Of a stretch of DNA of 64,000 nt, positions 12,345 through 23,761 are shown piece after piece. The notes beneath the pieces are model-generated. The model had not been told where the DNA came from. It was given only the letters and a program-made list of their open reading frames with translations, and did no database searches. The stretch covers positions 138,009,126 to 138,073,125 of the forward strand of contig JALIGW010000003.1 of NCBI GenBank assembly GCA_023053685.1. Direction: 5' to 3'. The position numbers and the translations under genes were made by a program. This DNA is from Diadophis punctatus similis (taxonomy: Eukaryota > Chordata > Lepidosauria > Squamata > Dipsadidae). Every line of letters begins with the position of its first letter. Position 1 is the first letter of the stretch.

Positions 12345-12590
12345 AAGTATTATTATTTTATTTTATTGTTTACTTAGTAATCAAATTTATATACCACCCA
12401 TATCACTATCTGACTTGATTTACAAATAAAAACCGTAAAATTTATACAAAATACAGTATACAAAGTTAAAAAAAACGAAGCTAAAAAAACCAACAACAAC
12501 CCAGGGTTGCATGTCACTATTGGATCTCCATGCTAGTTGACAGAACCAGATCTTAATTCTCTTCCGGAAGGCCAGAATGGGAATTAAGTA
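12345..12590 (-). repeat. LINE/SINE 3'-tail-like remnant
   Basis: TTATTTTATTTTATTG followed by 'aaatttatataccacccatatcactatct' resembles the reverse of the 'ggcatataaattt(aat)n' tail of reptilian retroelements. The family is not resolved. Confidence 0.4.
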
Positions 12591-13204
12591 TAAAAGATCC
12601 TTTTAACTGGTTGCCTACTGGGATAATCAGCTTTTTTGGTTGTCCATCCTATAATTACAAGCTTCTTTGCTTGACTTATGAGCTTAATTTTTTAGAATAC
12701 CTTCCCATTAGCTGAATTGATTTATATGTAACTCCCAAGCAATCCACTTCTTGCTTGATTGACATTTTTGGTTAATAATGCAGCATATTTATCAGCTGAC
12801 TTGGGGTTGTCTCTTAAGATTTCTAAGATTTAAAACAGAAACTGGTTTACTGTAAAGCCACCATTAATTCTAGAAATGCCAACAATTCTGACATCCCTAG
12901 AAGATGTATTTGCTTTTCTACATATTATTTCAGCCTTGTACATATGTCAAATAAATATAATCACCATGCACACATTTTACGCTCTTGTGGACTGGCAGAG
13001 GAGGACAGAAAGCTCCATTTCTAAACCCGGTTTCCCTTCACTAATGGATTACTTGGTTTCTCTACAGTATTAAGAGGAATAAGAAAGTGCACAAGCCTGT
13101 TTGTTCATTTGCACAGAATTCTACGTATTCAGCTGTATGCAATATTTTGTGTATGACTAACAAATGTAATGCATAGATACAATATGTCCTAATGTGACAT
13201 GGTT

Positions 13205-13380
13205 GTTAATATTTTGTGCCTTCAAGTCGATGTTGACTCCTGGTGCCTGCAGTTTTCTTGGTAATGTTTTCAGAAATGGTTTGTCCTTGCCCTCTTCTTA
13301 GGACTAAGAGAGAGTGATTGACCCAAGATCACTCAGCTGCTTTGAATCTAAGACTCATGGGCTGCATGAGGCCCTGGGCA
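13205..13380 (+). repeat. Old SINE-like repeat fragment
   Basis: The blocks TTCAAGTCGATGTTGACTCC, 'ttttcttggtaatgttttcagaaatggtttg' and 'agagagtgattgacccaagatcactcagct' are typical of a common, old amniote interspersed repeat. A shorter related start (GTCAGTGTTGACTCTGAGCA) is at 10505-10524. The name of the family is uncertain. Confidence 0.5.
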
Positions 13381-13527
13381 TCTAGTAGTACAGCCCCACT
13401 ATAAAACAATATAAAGAAATAAAGGAAATTCATGTACATTAACTGTGTTATATATTTTACATGTGACCCAAGACCATTCCTCTTCACGCAATGCTTCCCA
13501 GGCAAGCCAAAAGGCTGACAACCATGG

Positions 13528-13667
13528 CAGGGGTCTCCAACCTTGGAACTTTAAGACTTGTGGACTTCAACTCCCAGGGTTCCTCAGCCAGCTTTGCTGG
13601 CTGAGGAACTCTGGGAGTTGAAGTCCACAAGTCTTAAAGTTGCCAGGGTTGGAGATGGAGACCCCTG
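13528..13667. mobile_element. Palindromic hAT MITE
   Basis: CAGGGGTCTCCAACCTTG at the left and the complement ending ACCCCTG at the right; the arms meet around the GCCAGCTTTGCTGGC centre (13589-13603). I could not find a matching target duplication. Confidence 0.8.
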
Positions 13668-16428
13668 CGTATAGTGGATGGATCCTGTCTTGTCAACTTT
13701 GATACAATTTTAAGAGTCTGTGATTGCAAATAATTTGTAATAGAAGCAAGGATTTTCAGTAATAAATTCCAATCATCTTAAAGTTTTATAATAAGTATCT
13801 TCTAACTTTTCTTTGTATGGCCCAGCATAAATTATTTGCATTGATTTCTCCATTGTCTTAAACTGAAGTACAGCACAGGAGAGCTTTGTAAATAGTATTA
13901 TTTTTATTCCTTGATTGCTTTGGTTATAGGACGGGTATAGGCAAAAAGTCCGTGTAATTGAAAGCTCGGTTGCCTTTATGTTGAATATTGCAGTTGAACT
14001 TTGCATAGATGCTTGAGTTGAACCTGGAATTCATATTATGTATTGAAATACATTCAACTATATAGATTAAAAGAATTGAGGGGAAATGATATAGATCATG
14101 TCTCCCAAATTTCCTCACTCCCATTTATAAAAGTTTAATTTACTTTTTTGCCAGTCCTTATTTGGCAGCTCCTCATATTCTTTTCTCCAAAATAATGCAG
14201 CTGAGAAACGTTATTGAAGGGGGGGAAATGCCTTACCATTGTGAACATGAAAAGTACAGGCTGACATCTTGAGCTGACATTAATTACTACTCTAAACAGG
14301 CAGATTGTCTTTCTAGATAGACTGTGGAGAAATCTCATTTCAACAAGATTGCAAGGCTTGTTTGTATTGATTAGAAAAACATTTGCACTTCTTTGATAGA
14401 ACTGATTGCTACTGTTTAGTTGCTGGTAGAATATGTTATGTTACTAGTAAATCTTCAGAAATGCAGGGTTGGTTCCTTATTTTGCAAGCTGCTGCTGCTT
14501 TTACGAGAGAAAGTCTAGGAACTGTCTGCCAGTTATGCCAAGTGTTTCTAAAAAAAAACTAAATTTCATTGCCATGGATCCAGATGTTCTCTGAAAAAGG
14601 GCATTTATTCTGTTAAGTAGTGCAGAATACATTGCTTTAACACAATGGAAAAATAGCCAGTCTATATCCATGTTTATATTTTGTATAACTTGTATTTTAT
14701 ACTATAATTGGAATTCTTTCTAATTATTAATTTAAAATGCATTTCTAAACATGAAATGTAGAACTGAGTCCTTATTTAATGAGTTTAGACTTGCATTATT
14801 ATGGCTTTGGTTTTGACCTTTATATTCGTTCTTAACATTTTCCTTTAATTCAGTATATTTTCTTCATTATGTATTAGACCATTTCTTACATTTAATGCTG
14901 TAGAGGAGTTTTCTATGACACTTTTCAGACAGCAGATTCCCCTCAAGAAGGCTTAAGCCACAATATTAAAGATTCGTAATAAAAATCAGTAAAACTGCAA
15001 TCCAAAACCACAAATATATTAAAATACAATATATAGAATTATAGTCATACCTTGGTACTTGATTGCTTTGAAACTCATCAAATTTGGTATTTGAAATCTA
15101 GATTGAAATTCAGTAGATAGTAAAAATTCTGACTTCTGCTCAGTTAATTGCTATAAAAATGAATGCTGTCACGATACAGGTACATGTGAGGATAAATATG
15201 ATAAAATATATGGAAAATATCATTGATCTCAATGTTCCAGTTAAGTAGAGCTAGAATGACTGCATAGACCTGGCAGACTGATGGAAGAACTGTAAACATG
15301 GATGAGTAATAAAATGTGCATACTACTGCTGAGAAGCAGCTGTCATTGTGTATTTAATATACACAATGAAATGCAAGGCAAAATAGGTTGGCATTGATAC
15401 CTGCATTTCTGATTTTAGTAGGCATATCTAGTTCACAAGCTGGATGCCAAAAAAGAATTTTGAGGAACACGTTAAGACAACAAAACCTACAGAATAGGAA
15501 ACCAACCAAATTGCTTTATGAGAATTAAATATATATTAAAGAAAGACATAGAAATAGTAGAGGAACTTTATGAATGTGTGGGTCTGCTGAAGATATAGGA
15601 TAAGACCATGAGTGACATGCCTAAGCCTAAAAAATGATACAGTGAAATCCAATTTTTATTTGCTTGCACCCTAACAGACAGAATCTCACCAGACTAAAGC
15701 CTTCTAATAGATGCATTTTGGGAGATTCTAGGGAGCGATTACTGTGGACCTTTTCCTCCCTCCCCCATCCAGTTCAGGACTGCACAAGGTCTTATTTTGG
15801 GGCCTCTCTCTGGAATATGTTGCCTCCTCCCTGGAAAGCCACAGTGGAGTTGCCCCCTACCCCCTTCTTTTCCTGGTGCACGTTCTGTCATGACGTGCTG
15901 GAACAGACTTTTTCTGGAGGTTATGTTGAACAACCTTCTCCGTCGTGACAATATTGGTGGAGGTGTGATTTTCTCCTTGATAGTATTTATTAACATTCAG
16001 ATGAATACTGAAGAAATATAAACGTTCTGAATAAATATAGTGTGTTTACATTTGTCTGAATAAGTGTTAACATTCAGGCAAGTACAAGTGAACTGCAGCA
16101 ACCCAAAACACCGGAAAAAGGAAACAGATCACCTATACCACATCTTCCAGCAAAATGGATACTCACGCAACTTTATCAAAATGGTCTGACCACGCAGACC
16201 ACTATCGCACAGCTAACACAAGTTATGAAAAGGTTAACACTAGCAAAGATAAGAACAACTCAGAAACAACAAACAGACTATTATAACCATATAGTATCAT
16301 CCATCACTATAGGACACACACCAACTAAAGTCCTCCAAAGCATCTTAGGTAAACCCAAAGACTCAGGTGCCCAAAACACAACACAACACAACACCACCAC
16401 CTCACCCCACAACACGAGTCATCTAGAA

Positions 16429-16539
16429 CAGGGGTCTCCAACCTTGGCAACTTTAAGACTTGTGGACTTCAACTCCCAGAATTCCTCAGCCAGCTTTGAA
16501 GTCCACAAGTCTAAAAGTTGCCAAGGTTGGAGACCTCTG
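16429..16539. mobile_element. hAT MITE nested in Penelope-like remnant
   Basis: CAGGGGTCTCCAACC ... GGTTGGAGACCTCTG with a perfect target duplication ATCTAGAA at 16421-16428 and 16540-16547. One arm is internally shortened. Confidence 0.9.
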
Positions 16540-16760
16540 ATCTAGAAGATAGGACTGCAACAGCTACTATATAGGACAGTCAGGCAGAAGAGTAGCAGAG
16601 CACATCTATGAACACCAACTAGCAATCAGAGGACACAATGGACACTTCTTAATCTCACCAACATGGACCATAGTTTCAACTGGGAAATTGTGAACATCCT
16701 AGATTAAGCTAAATTTTAAAAAGCCAGGGAATTTCTGTAAGCTAGGCCATTCCAATAGAC

Positions 16761-17150
16761 CAGTGATGGCGAACCTATGGCACAGGTGGCACTTGGAGCC
16801 ATATCTGAGGGCACGCAAGGTGTTGCCCTATGTCAGCTCCAGCACACATGCGCATGCTGGCAGCTGATTTTCAGCCTTCTTTTCAGCCGTTTTTGCTTTC
16901 CCCAGGCTTCAGGAAAGCCTCCTGAACCCTGGGGACGGCGAAAAATGGCCCAACGGGCCAACCGGAAGTTCGGAAATGAATTTCCGGTTGGGCCATTTTT
17001 CGCTGTCCCCAGGCTTCAGGAAAGCGCGGGGGGTTTTGCGCATGCGCGGGGTGGGGAGGGCATTGCATTATGGGTGTGGGCACGCGCTTGCTATTGCGTG
17101 CGCACGCACACCCTTTTGGCACCTGAGCCAAAAAAGATTCGCCATCACTG
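16761..17150. mobile_element. hAT element (CAGTGATGGCGAACC family), nested
   Basis: Ends CAGTGATGGCGAACCTATGG and GATTCGCCATCACTG with a perfect 8-bp duplication CAATAGAC (16753-16760, 17151-17158). Removing it rejoins the flanking Penelope-like frame. Non-autonomous; the frames inside are not genes. Confidence 0.92.
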
Positions 17151-18091
17151 CAATAGACCAGCCACCAATAAACACAGAGAAAAAGCACATTTACATAATA
17201 TGGAATGTCCTTTAAAAGAGACAATAAAAAAGCTAAGGAAACAAAAGGACCAGAATATATCCTTTCCAGCAGCCAACATTCATATTAGCAGGGATTAACA
17301 CCAGGCAGTCAAGCAGTAAACTCTTTCCTAATCAAGAAACTACCGAGAAGAAAACCATACCTCCACCAGTACTGGTAGGACAAGCTACTGCATATAAACT
17401 CCACACTCAGTAGCACTGATCATGTTATCTTGGTGGGTAATTAAATGTCTGCAAGCAAACAAACAAACTCAAGAGAGCACCAAGAACTCCACAGTTCAAC
17501 CCTGAGTTACATATACAGTATTCACTACTGTTGGAACAGCAACAGAAACCATGCTCTTATAATAATCTTGCTCTTAACTGCAATGTATCTAATAGTATAA
17601 AAGGTTTGCTTAGATACTGTCAAACTAAAAAAAAATACATATAAACCACTAGATGCTTTTTATGTTCATACTTACAAGTATATTATTAGTAACTTTTTGT
17701 TTCTGGCAGTTATATGTTAAATTAAGTAATTTTGCTTGTAATTTTTCCTGTAATCTATCTGAAATACCGTGTTTCCTTCTACTGTTCTTGCACATTTTCT
17801 GTTTGGGATGTTAACATCCCTAGATGTTTACTTCAGTGTTGTTTTTATTATCTCTGAAAAAAATATTTTGACAGTAACTATATACGTAAATACAGTAGGT
17901 GTGTAGAACATTAATTAAAAAGTTATAGTGCAGTTGTTGATAGATACTTTCATAGCAATTATTGCTGTGCTGTATTTATTTAGTGTATGGGATATCATAC
18001 ACTGACTAGCAATATATATTAACATTTCATCTAAATTAGCAGAGCACAATAAAATATAAATGTTAAAAAGATCTATGTTCAAATACTAGGC

Positions 18092-18226
18092 CAGGGGTCC
18101 CCAAACTTGGCAACTTTAAGACTTGTGGACGTGAACTCCCAGAATTCTCCAGCCAGCTATGCTGGCTGGAGAATTCTGGGAGTTCACGTCCACAAGTCTT
18201 AAAGTTGCCAAGTTTGAAGACCTCTG
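18092..18226. mobile_element. Palindromic hAT MITE
   Basis: Nearly perfect inverted halves (CAGGGGTCCCCAAACTTGGC and a slightly diverged complement) around GCCAGCTATGCTGGC. Flanks TACTAGGC and GTCTAGGC agree at 6 of 8 positions. Confidence 0.85.
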
Positions 18227-18277
18227 GTCTAGGCCATCTAACCACTGAAGTGCAGGATTGTTTATATTAAAAAAGAT

Positions 18278-18450
18278 CAGATACTGGACTGGTATATGCC
18301 CTCAGCTTACAGCCGGTCACAATGTGATCTACAGTTTGATGTGGGATCCCACTGTCACACTGAGGGGAGGATACTATGCCCCATTTATACAGAGTCCTGC
18401 TGTGTGAGGTGTGAATCCTATTCAGGATTATCTACTGCTTTTCATGACAT
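18278..18450 (-). pseudogene. Non-LTR retrotransposon ORF2 C-terminus
   Basis: The reverse complement reads LNRIHTSHSRTLYKWGIVSS, then CDSGIPHQTVDHIVTGC and LRAYTSPVSDLF. This matches the Cys/His-containing tail of a jockey-like retrotransposon family widespread in vertebrates (CDCG..QT..HIV..CPLRAY). Here one Cys is Ser. It is a 3'-terminal fragment and probably the same family as the reverse-transcriptase fossil at 46205-46960. Confidence 0.65.
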
Positions 18451-19075
18451 GCTATATTCATGAGAGAGTTTTGCTGAAAAACAATGTCAAGGGTATCAGT
18501 TTTATATTCTTTTGCTTTTTTCTTGTGAGATTAAACATTTTTACAGTATATTTTAGTTGAGAGTAGAATTGTAACTATTATAGGTTAGTTCTACCAGTAT
18601 GTTAAAACTCTTGTTTCCTGAGTCCATTAAAATTATGTGCAAGTTTAATTAAGGAAGTAGGTCATTCTTTTCTGGTCATTTAATAAAGAGTTTTCTTTCT
18701 AACCAATCACACTTTAAAGATTTAATGCTCAAGATTGACTGAGAGATTCAGGAATTGCAGAAAGGTTACATAAACTCCCTATCTTATTTCACTGCTGATG
18801 GACCAGATATTATTATAGTTTTAGGGATAAATCTAAAAATCTGTAAGCCTTTTCTTTAAAAGAAAGAAAGAAAGAATTGCAGCTCTCCATAAAATAGGTC
18901 TAGCATTTGCTTTTGGGCTTTTTGTCTAAGTAGAAGAATACAGAGGCAAATGGAATGAAAGCAAAACACACGAACTGTAACCTAAATGCTGATGTCCCTG
19001 GCTGAGAAGGGCTCCCATTAACAGTGGAGCAGGCAACTTTTTAAGAGCTACTTTAGGATTTTCTACTTTGTCTAA

Positions 19076-19672
19076 GGATTAGAATAGAATAGAATAGAAT
19101 AGAATTCTTTATTGGCCAAGTGTGATTGGACACACAAGGAATTTGTCTTTGGTGCATATGCTCTCAGTGTACATAAAAGAAAAGATACATTTGTCAAGAA
19201 TGGTTATCACAGGGTTCAAGTAAGCAATCAGGAAACAATATTAATATAAATCGTAAGGATACAAGCAGCAAGTTACAGTCATACAGTCATAAGTAGGAGG
19301 AGATAGGTGATAGGAACGATGAGAAAAACTAATAGTAATAGTAATGCAGACTTAGTGAATAGTTTGACAGTGTTGAGGGAATTATTTGTTTAGCAGAGTG
19401 ATGGCGTTCGGGAAAAAACTGTTCTTGTGTCTAGTTGTCTTGGTGTGCAGTGCTCTATAGCAACGTTTTGAGGGTAGGAGTTGAAGAAATTTATGTCCAG
19501 GATGCGAGGGGTCAGTAAATATTTTCACGGCCCTCTTTTTGACTCGTGCAGTATACAGGTCCTCAATGGAAGGCAGGTTGGCAGCAATTGTTTTTTCTGC
19601 AGTTCTGATTATCCTCTGAAGTCTGTGTCTGTCTTGTTGGGTTGCAGAACCAAAGAGATTATAAGAGATATT
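19076..19672 (-). pseudogene. L2/CR1-like LINE 3' end
   Basis: On the minus strand the frame reads RIIRTAEKTIAANLPSIEDL, TDPSHPGHKFLQLLPSKR and SFFPNAITLLNK followed by a stop, then an AT-rich 3' UTR ending GGCCAATAAAGAATTC with (ATTCT)n repeats at 19079-19106. This is the C-terminal thumb tail and 3' UTR of an L2/CR1-clade LINE. The frame in this part is intact, but the element is heavily 5'-truncated. Confidence 0.75.
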
Positions 19673-20101
19673 GCTGAGGACTTTATGATATCACAAAAGT
19701 GGCTATTGCTGGCATTTGGGGATTTTTTTTTGGGGGGGGGGAGCTTTACATTTTGAAAAGAAGGCTATAAGGGGCAAAATCAGTTTAATACATGCATTTC
19801 ACAGTTTGGGGAAAATAAATCATTACAAAAAATGCAGCAAGAGACTTAACTACCGTACCATGATGTACTGTGCAATTCCGTATTAAAAAAATCTGACACT
19901 GACCTATTTGATATTGAATTGTTTTGCTAGCTAGCACTGAAATAAGTCTTGGATAATTAAGAAATGTCAAAACCTGAGATATAATTATTTGCTTTACAGT
20001 ATTTTTGATTTTAATTTCATGAGTTTACTGAGATACAGTTGTGTATAAAACGCTTCTTTAAGTGCCGAAATAAGAGCATTTCATTTATTTCCCTATTTCA
20101 G

Positions 20102-20257
20102 CTGAACTTGATACAGAGCATGCTCAGAAAGTGCTGGACATGGAGCATACCCAGGAAATGAAGCTAAAGGAGCGGCAGAAATTCTTTGAAGAAGCTTTCC
20201 AGCAGGACATGGAACAGTACCTCACCACAGGCTATCTGCAGATAGCTGAAAGACGGG
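20102..20257 (+). CDS. DTNBP1: DTNBP1 (dysbindin) exon, about exon 8: coiled-coil end
   Basis: Dysbindin is a coiled-coil subunit of BLOC-1, the cytosolic complex that sorts cargo to lysosome-related organelles and synaptic vesicles. This 156-base exon starts 2 bases into a codon and encodes [17 protein letters not shown], then [20 protein letters not shown] and [10 protein letters not shown], colinear with vertebrate dysbindin, where it closes the coiled-coil domain. The acceptor is TTTCAG (20096-20101). The exon must end after 20257 (AGACGGG) to join the next exon in frame as ..RR-E-PIGSM, which makes the donor GCAAGT at 20258-20263: a GC-AG intron. Exon number is by comparison with the human gene and is approximate. 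Confidence 0.95.
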
Positions 20258-21315
20258 GCAAGTATTGAAATTTTTCATTTTAAGACTCCAGGTAAATCTC
20301 TCTCCGGCTAAATCACAAAGCAGACTCACTGAGCTGTCCCAACATTCCATTGGATTTTATACTCTTTTTATGTCTTCCATACTATGATCTTACTCAAAAA
20401 GGTTAGGATGAGTGATGTGCTCAAGGGTGCTCCTTTTCAAGAAATGAGATTAGTTGATATTAAGTACAATCAGAATAAAAAATGCCGTGTTCTATCTTAC
20501 ACCTTTGCTCTAATTGTAAGACTAGAGTGGCCATTGTGACAGTTCGTTCATCTGGGAATAGATGCTGGAATTAATGTATTTTGCATTGCTTCAAACTGTA
20601 AATAGAGAAGTTACAGCTTACGTCTTCTATTTAACTATGTTCTTGCAAATCAGTGAGCTAGATGGCAGAAAGTACAGCTGAAACTTGCTGAACTTGTATC
20701 TTGCTTCTCATTAAGATTTTAATCAGAAATCGGCTCTACCCCAAAGGAACCAAGTAAATAAAGAAGAATTCTGCTTCTCCCTAATGGGAGAGCCCATTAG
20801 CAGGATGTGAACACATAAGGCTCTTTGTAATAGTTACATGGCCAGCAGAGTGCTGCAGGAGGCATCCCTGTGGCCCGTTTTCACCAGCAGAGGCACTGCG
20901 GGCCAGTCCTTTGCTATTTCCAGGCTGGCCCCGTGGGCCAGATCTAAGCACCCCATGGGCCAGATCTGACTCACGGGCCTTGAGTTTGACACCCCTGTGT
21001 TAAGGGAAGAGAGGGAACATTCTGGGAAACATAGAGCCTTTCCATCACGGAATTTGATAGCTATAAATCTCTGTGTAATCATTAAATTATAATTACATTT
21101 TATTTGACTCAGTGTTAGAAACTTCTAAGAAGCTATCTCAATTCTATCTCAACAGTTTCAAATCAACTGTTACTCTAAACTATTTTTCTGAAACTCATAA
21201 GCCCCGATTCATCCTTTCAGGCGTAGAGAAAAAATGGGGGTAAAAATTAAATTACAACCACGAATTCCTAAATATGGGTAAATTTGCTGACTTATTTATT
21301 TATTTTTAATTTCAG
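20258..21315 (+). other. DTNBP1: DTNBP1 intron with GC-AG boundaries
   Basis: Donor GCAAGT (20258-20263) and acceptor TTAATTTCAG (21306-21315). It contains the remnant of a hAT end at 20870-20997; otherwise nothing is recognised. Confidence 0.8.
20870..20997. mobile_element. hAT remnant, one clear terminus
   Basis: The right end GAGTTTGACACCCCTG (20982-20997) is the terminus seen in the element at 61167-61281, and the interior has GGGCC-rich blocks. The left end is not recognisable. Confidence 0.5.
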
Positions 21316-21459
21316 AGCCAATAGGGAGCATGTCTTCCATGGAAGTGAATGTGGACACGTTGGAACAAATGGACCTCGTCGATATGTCGGATCAAGAAGC
21401 CCTAGATGTCTTCCTTAATTCTGGAGTAGAGGATAGTTCTTTGCTACCTGCTATGATCG
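21316..21459 (+). CDS. DTNBP1: DTNBP1 (dysbindin) exon, about exon 9
   Basis: The exon is 144 bases, phase 2 in and 1 out. It encodes [20 protein letters not shown], then [15 protein letters not shown], the highly conserved segment following the dysbindin coiled coil, and ends PAMI plus one base. Substitutions against mammals are conservative (for example VDM for MDI). The donor is G|GTAGTT at 21460, weaker than consensus. It joins the terminal exon in frame through a split Gly codon. Confidence 0.95.
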
Positions 21460-22963
21460 GTAGTTGTTTCTCATTGTATTAAATGAACAAACAGAGTAGA
21501 GCTAATTGAGACTTTCTGGTGGGATAGATTAATTTTAAATCAAGAGATTTGTTTTCTTCTTGTAATCAAAGGATGTACTAGATGCAAGGCTACTTGATGT
21601 CACACTGCTGTATTACCTTAGAAGAGGCTCTCTTAGGAGGTCTTATTTATGCTATCAGAGAACACCCATTATACTTACAAAGTTTAAGTTTTCTACTGGC
21701 AGCATGTTGGATTGTAGGAAATGATGGAGCTATAAAATCCAGAGCCCCTGATTCAATTGGACGCTAGTTGAGATTAGCAATATTAAAATAAGCCAGATAC
21801 AAATGAAGACAGTATTAACATAGCAACGCAATTATAACAAGATCAGAATCACACAAATGCACTTTTATAAAGAAACAAACTAATTTTATGTGAGAGAGAG
21901 TATTACAAAAAGCCAGTTGTTTGATCACATCTTCCTACCTCCTACAGAATTTGGGTACATTGTATGTAATAATTTGAGTACCTGTCTGATAGCAGAAGGG
22001 AGACATAAAAGTTCTTTGGATGAGCTGCGTAATTTGGCTTAAAAGGTTTAAATAGGTTTGCTTTGCATATCACAATATAGTAAGATATACAGCTGCAGCT
22101 GATTCACATGAATATGTCACTTAATAAGGAATCTCAGGAAACTGGTTTTCCAGCAAGATGGATCATAATATGTTCAGAAGAAGGTTCTCTGATATCTAGG
22201 CAATTCCAAGATAGCAAGAATAGCTACTGGAAACTACGTTTAAAATCATTTTGCATTTCTACACCCAAATACTGTTTTAGAATCTCTTCCTTGTTCACGT
22301 TGCATTGATAAAAAGAGCTCTGAGGAAAGACCACATTTGTAATACAAAGCTCTGGATGTGCTTCAGAGTGCCTAGGGCTCTCTCTCTCTCTCTCATAGTA
22401 TTAGTTAGCCACTATCTGAAGCAGCAGCATCTTTTCACATTCTCCTTATAGATATAGCACAATTCTGCAAAATAATCAGGTTAGTTTAAGGAGTTGCTGA
22501 AGGGTGCTGATGTATGCTAAGATCTGAAAAACATTTTCTTTCCCTGCAAATCCAAAGTCTGTGTAAGCCCTAGTATTTATCAAAAATTTGTTAAGGGAGC
22601 CACAAGGCAAGAAAAAAAAAGCTTTAACCAAAAAGTGAAGATCACTAATCAAATTCCACTCTGTGGAGTTCAGACTCCTGAGACAAGGATGCTTTTGGCA
22701 CACGCGTAGAGAACTAGAACATTTCTCTCAAGAAATTAGATTGTTCCGATTTAAAAAATAAATAAATATGGGCCTAATGGACACCAATATAAGTCCTCCA
22801 ATTGCTCTCTAGGGGAATCACATAAAAAATTTGGCTGGAGGCTTCCTTTTATGAAAACTCCCAATTTATGTCTGTCCTTTCTTCCTTATCTTTTCTCCAT
22901 TTTAAAAATATTTGAAGAAAGATTCTTTGGTTCGGTTCACTAGCAAAAAATAACCTCCTATAA

Positions 22964-23363
22964 CAGTGATGGCAAACCTTTTTTTCCTCAGGTGCCAAAA
23001 GCGTGCGCGCACATAATTCAATGCCCCCACGCGCCCCATCCCCCTGCGCATGTGCGTGAGACCCCCCCACGTGCTGTCCCGCCCCCCATGCATGACCCCC
23101 ATGCTCCCATTTCCTGACTTCTGGTGAGCCCAGTAGGCCCTTTTTTCGCCCTCCCCAGGCTCCAGAGGCTTCCCTCTGCCCCCCAGAGGCCCTCCGGAGA
23201 CTGAAAACGCCCTCCCAGAGCCTCCACGTCAGCCGAAAATCAGCTGGCCGGTGCACACATGCACGCTGGAGCTGAGCTAGGGCAACAGCTCGCGTGCCGG
23301 CAGATATGGCTCCGCGTACCATATCTGGTACGTGGCATGCGTGCCATAGGTTCGCCATCACGG
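22964..23363. mobile_element. hAT element (CAGTGATGGC family)
   Basis: CAGTGATGGCAAACC at the left; GGTTCGCCATCACGG at the right. Flanks TCCTATAA (22956-22963) and CCCTATAA (23364-23371) match at 7 of 8. The interior is GC-rich, related to 16761-17150 and 40627-41053, with no transposase. Confidence 0.85.
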
Positions 23364-23472
23364 CCCTATAATATATAGTATGACCATTTCTTTTTTTAAA
23401 ATATGAAATACAACTTGGAGAAGAGATAATTAGTGAATGAAAAGGAAAGTTGGCTTACCTGAACGCCTATTC

Positions 23473-23583
23473 TCAGTTGGTTGCGCAATAGTCCAGGAAT
23501 GGGTTGTTACAGTCTGATCTGCCTAGTTACTGAGACTATGTTTTTCGGCCACTCTTCCTTGCCTCTCTGCGCATGCCCCAGTT
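23473..23583. repeat. DIRS inverted terminal repeat, left copy
   Basis: The left segment contains GCAATAGTCCAGGAATGGGT, the block ACAGTCTGATCTGCCTAGTT and 'gagactatgtttttcggcc', ending near GCATGCCCCAGTTT. The reverse complement of 29290-29794 gives the same series with few mismatches once a nested hAT (29351-29734) is removed. Confidence 0.85.
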
Positions 23584-23673
23584 TTTGACAAAGTGATGGC
23601 TGAAAAGAAGACTTGCAGATAATGTTAGAGACAAGGCGGCTCCAGATCCCACGAGCGTTCTGTAGGGCGGGAC

Positions 23674-23760
23674 TGGACTATTGCGCAACCAACTGAGAAT
23701 AGGCATTCAGGTAAGCCAACGCCCCTTCTCCAGGAATGGGATATACCAAAGCCTGGTATC
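23674..23760. repeat. DIRS internal complementary region
   Basis: 23674-23720 is the reverse complement of the outermost left end (23449-23495) with one mismatch (TGGACTATTGCGCAACCAAC ... GGTAAGCCAAC). It is followed directly by CCTTCTCCAG, matching the complement of the outermost right end CTGGAGAAG at 29788-29796. In DIRS elements such a region, copying both outer ends, templates circular-intermediate formation. Confidence 0.65.
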
Positions 23761-23761
23761 T

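Larger units (their letters stand above)
16085..17500 (+). pseudogene. Penelope-like element remnant (GIY-YIG end), with two hAT insertions
   Basis: After removing two inserted hAT elements, the frames give PLE-like segments in order: HLYHIFQQNGYSRNF (about 16120), YYIGQSGRRVAEHIYEHQLA (about 16567-16626) and HSFNWEIVNIL (about 16666-16700), then NKHREKAHLHNM (about 17167-17205). The YYIGQ-GRR-EH signature is that of the GIY-YIG endonuclease that Penelope-like retroelements carry after their reverse transcriptase. Frames change several times and stops are present, so the element is dead; the reverse transcriptase core is not recognisable. Confidence 0.6.
1..20101 (+). other. DTNBP1: DTNBP1 intron (3' part), repeat-rich
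   Basis: The whole stretch precedes the first recognisable DTNBP1 exon and no earlier dysbindin exon could be found, so it is read as the end of the intron before that exon. Its acceptor is the pyrimidine-rich run ending in AG at 20100-20101. Besides the repeats listed separately, the sub-stretches 2116-3808, 5158-6074, 6152-7769, 10073-12097, 14000-16084 and 19680-20090 show only AT-rich unique-looking sequence in which I see nothing specific. Confidence 0.7.

Noticed and set aside
15040..15115. Tigger-like start (CATACCTTGGTACTTGATTG)
   Set aside because: Resembles a Tigger terminus but no second end or TA pair could be found; left out of the features.
15664..15948. 94-residue frame SLWNMLPPPWKATVELPP
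   Set aside because: Has a faint LINE C-terminal look (SLWN.LP) but no second motif, no tail and no target duplication; too weak to list.
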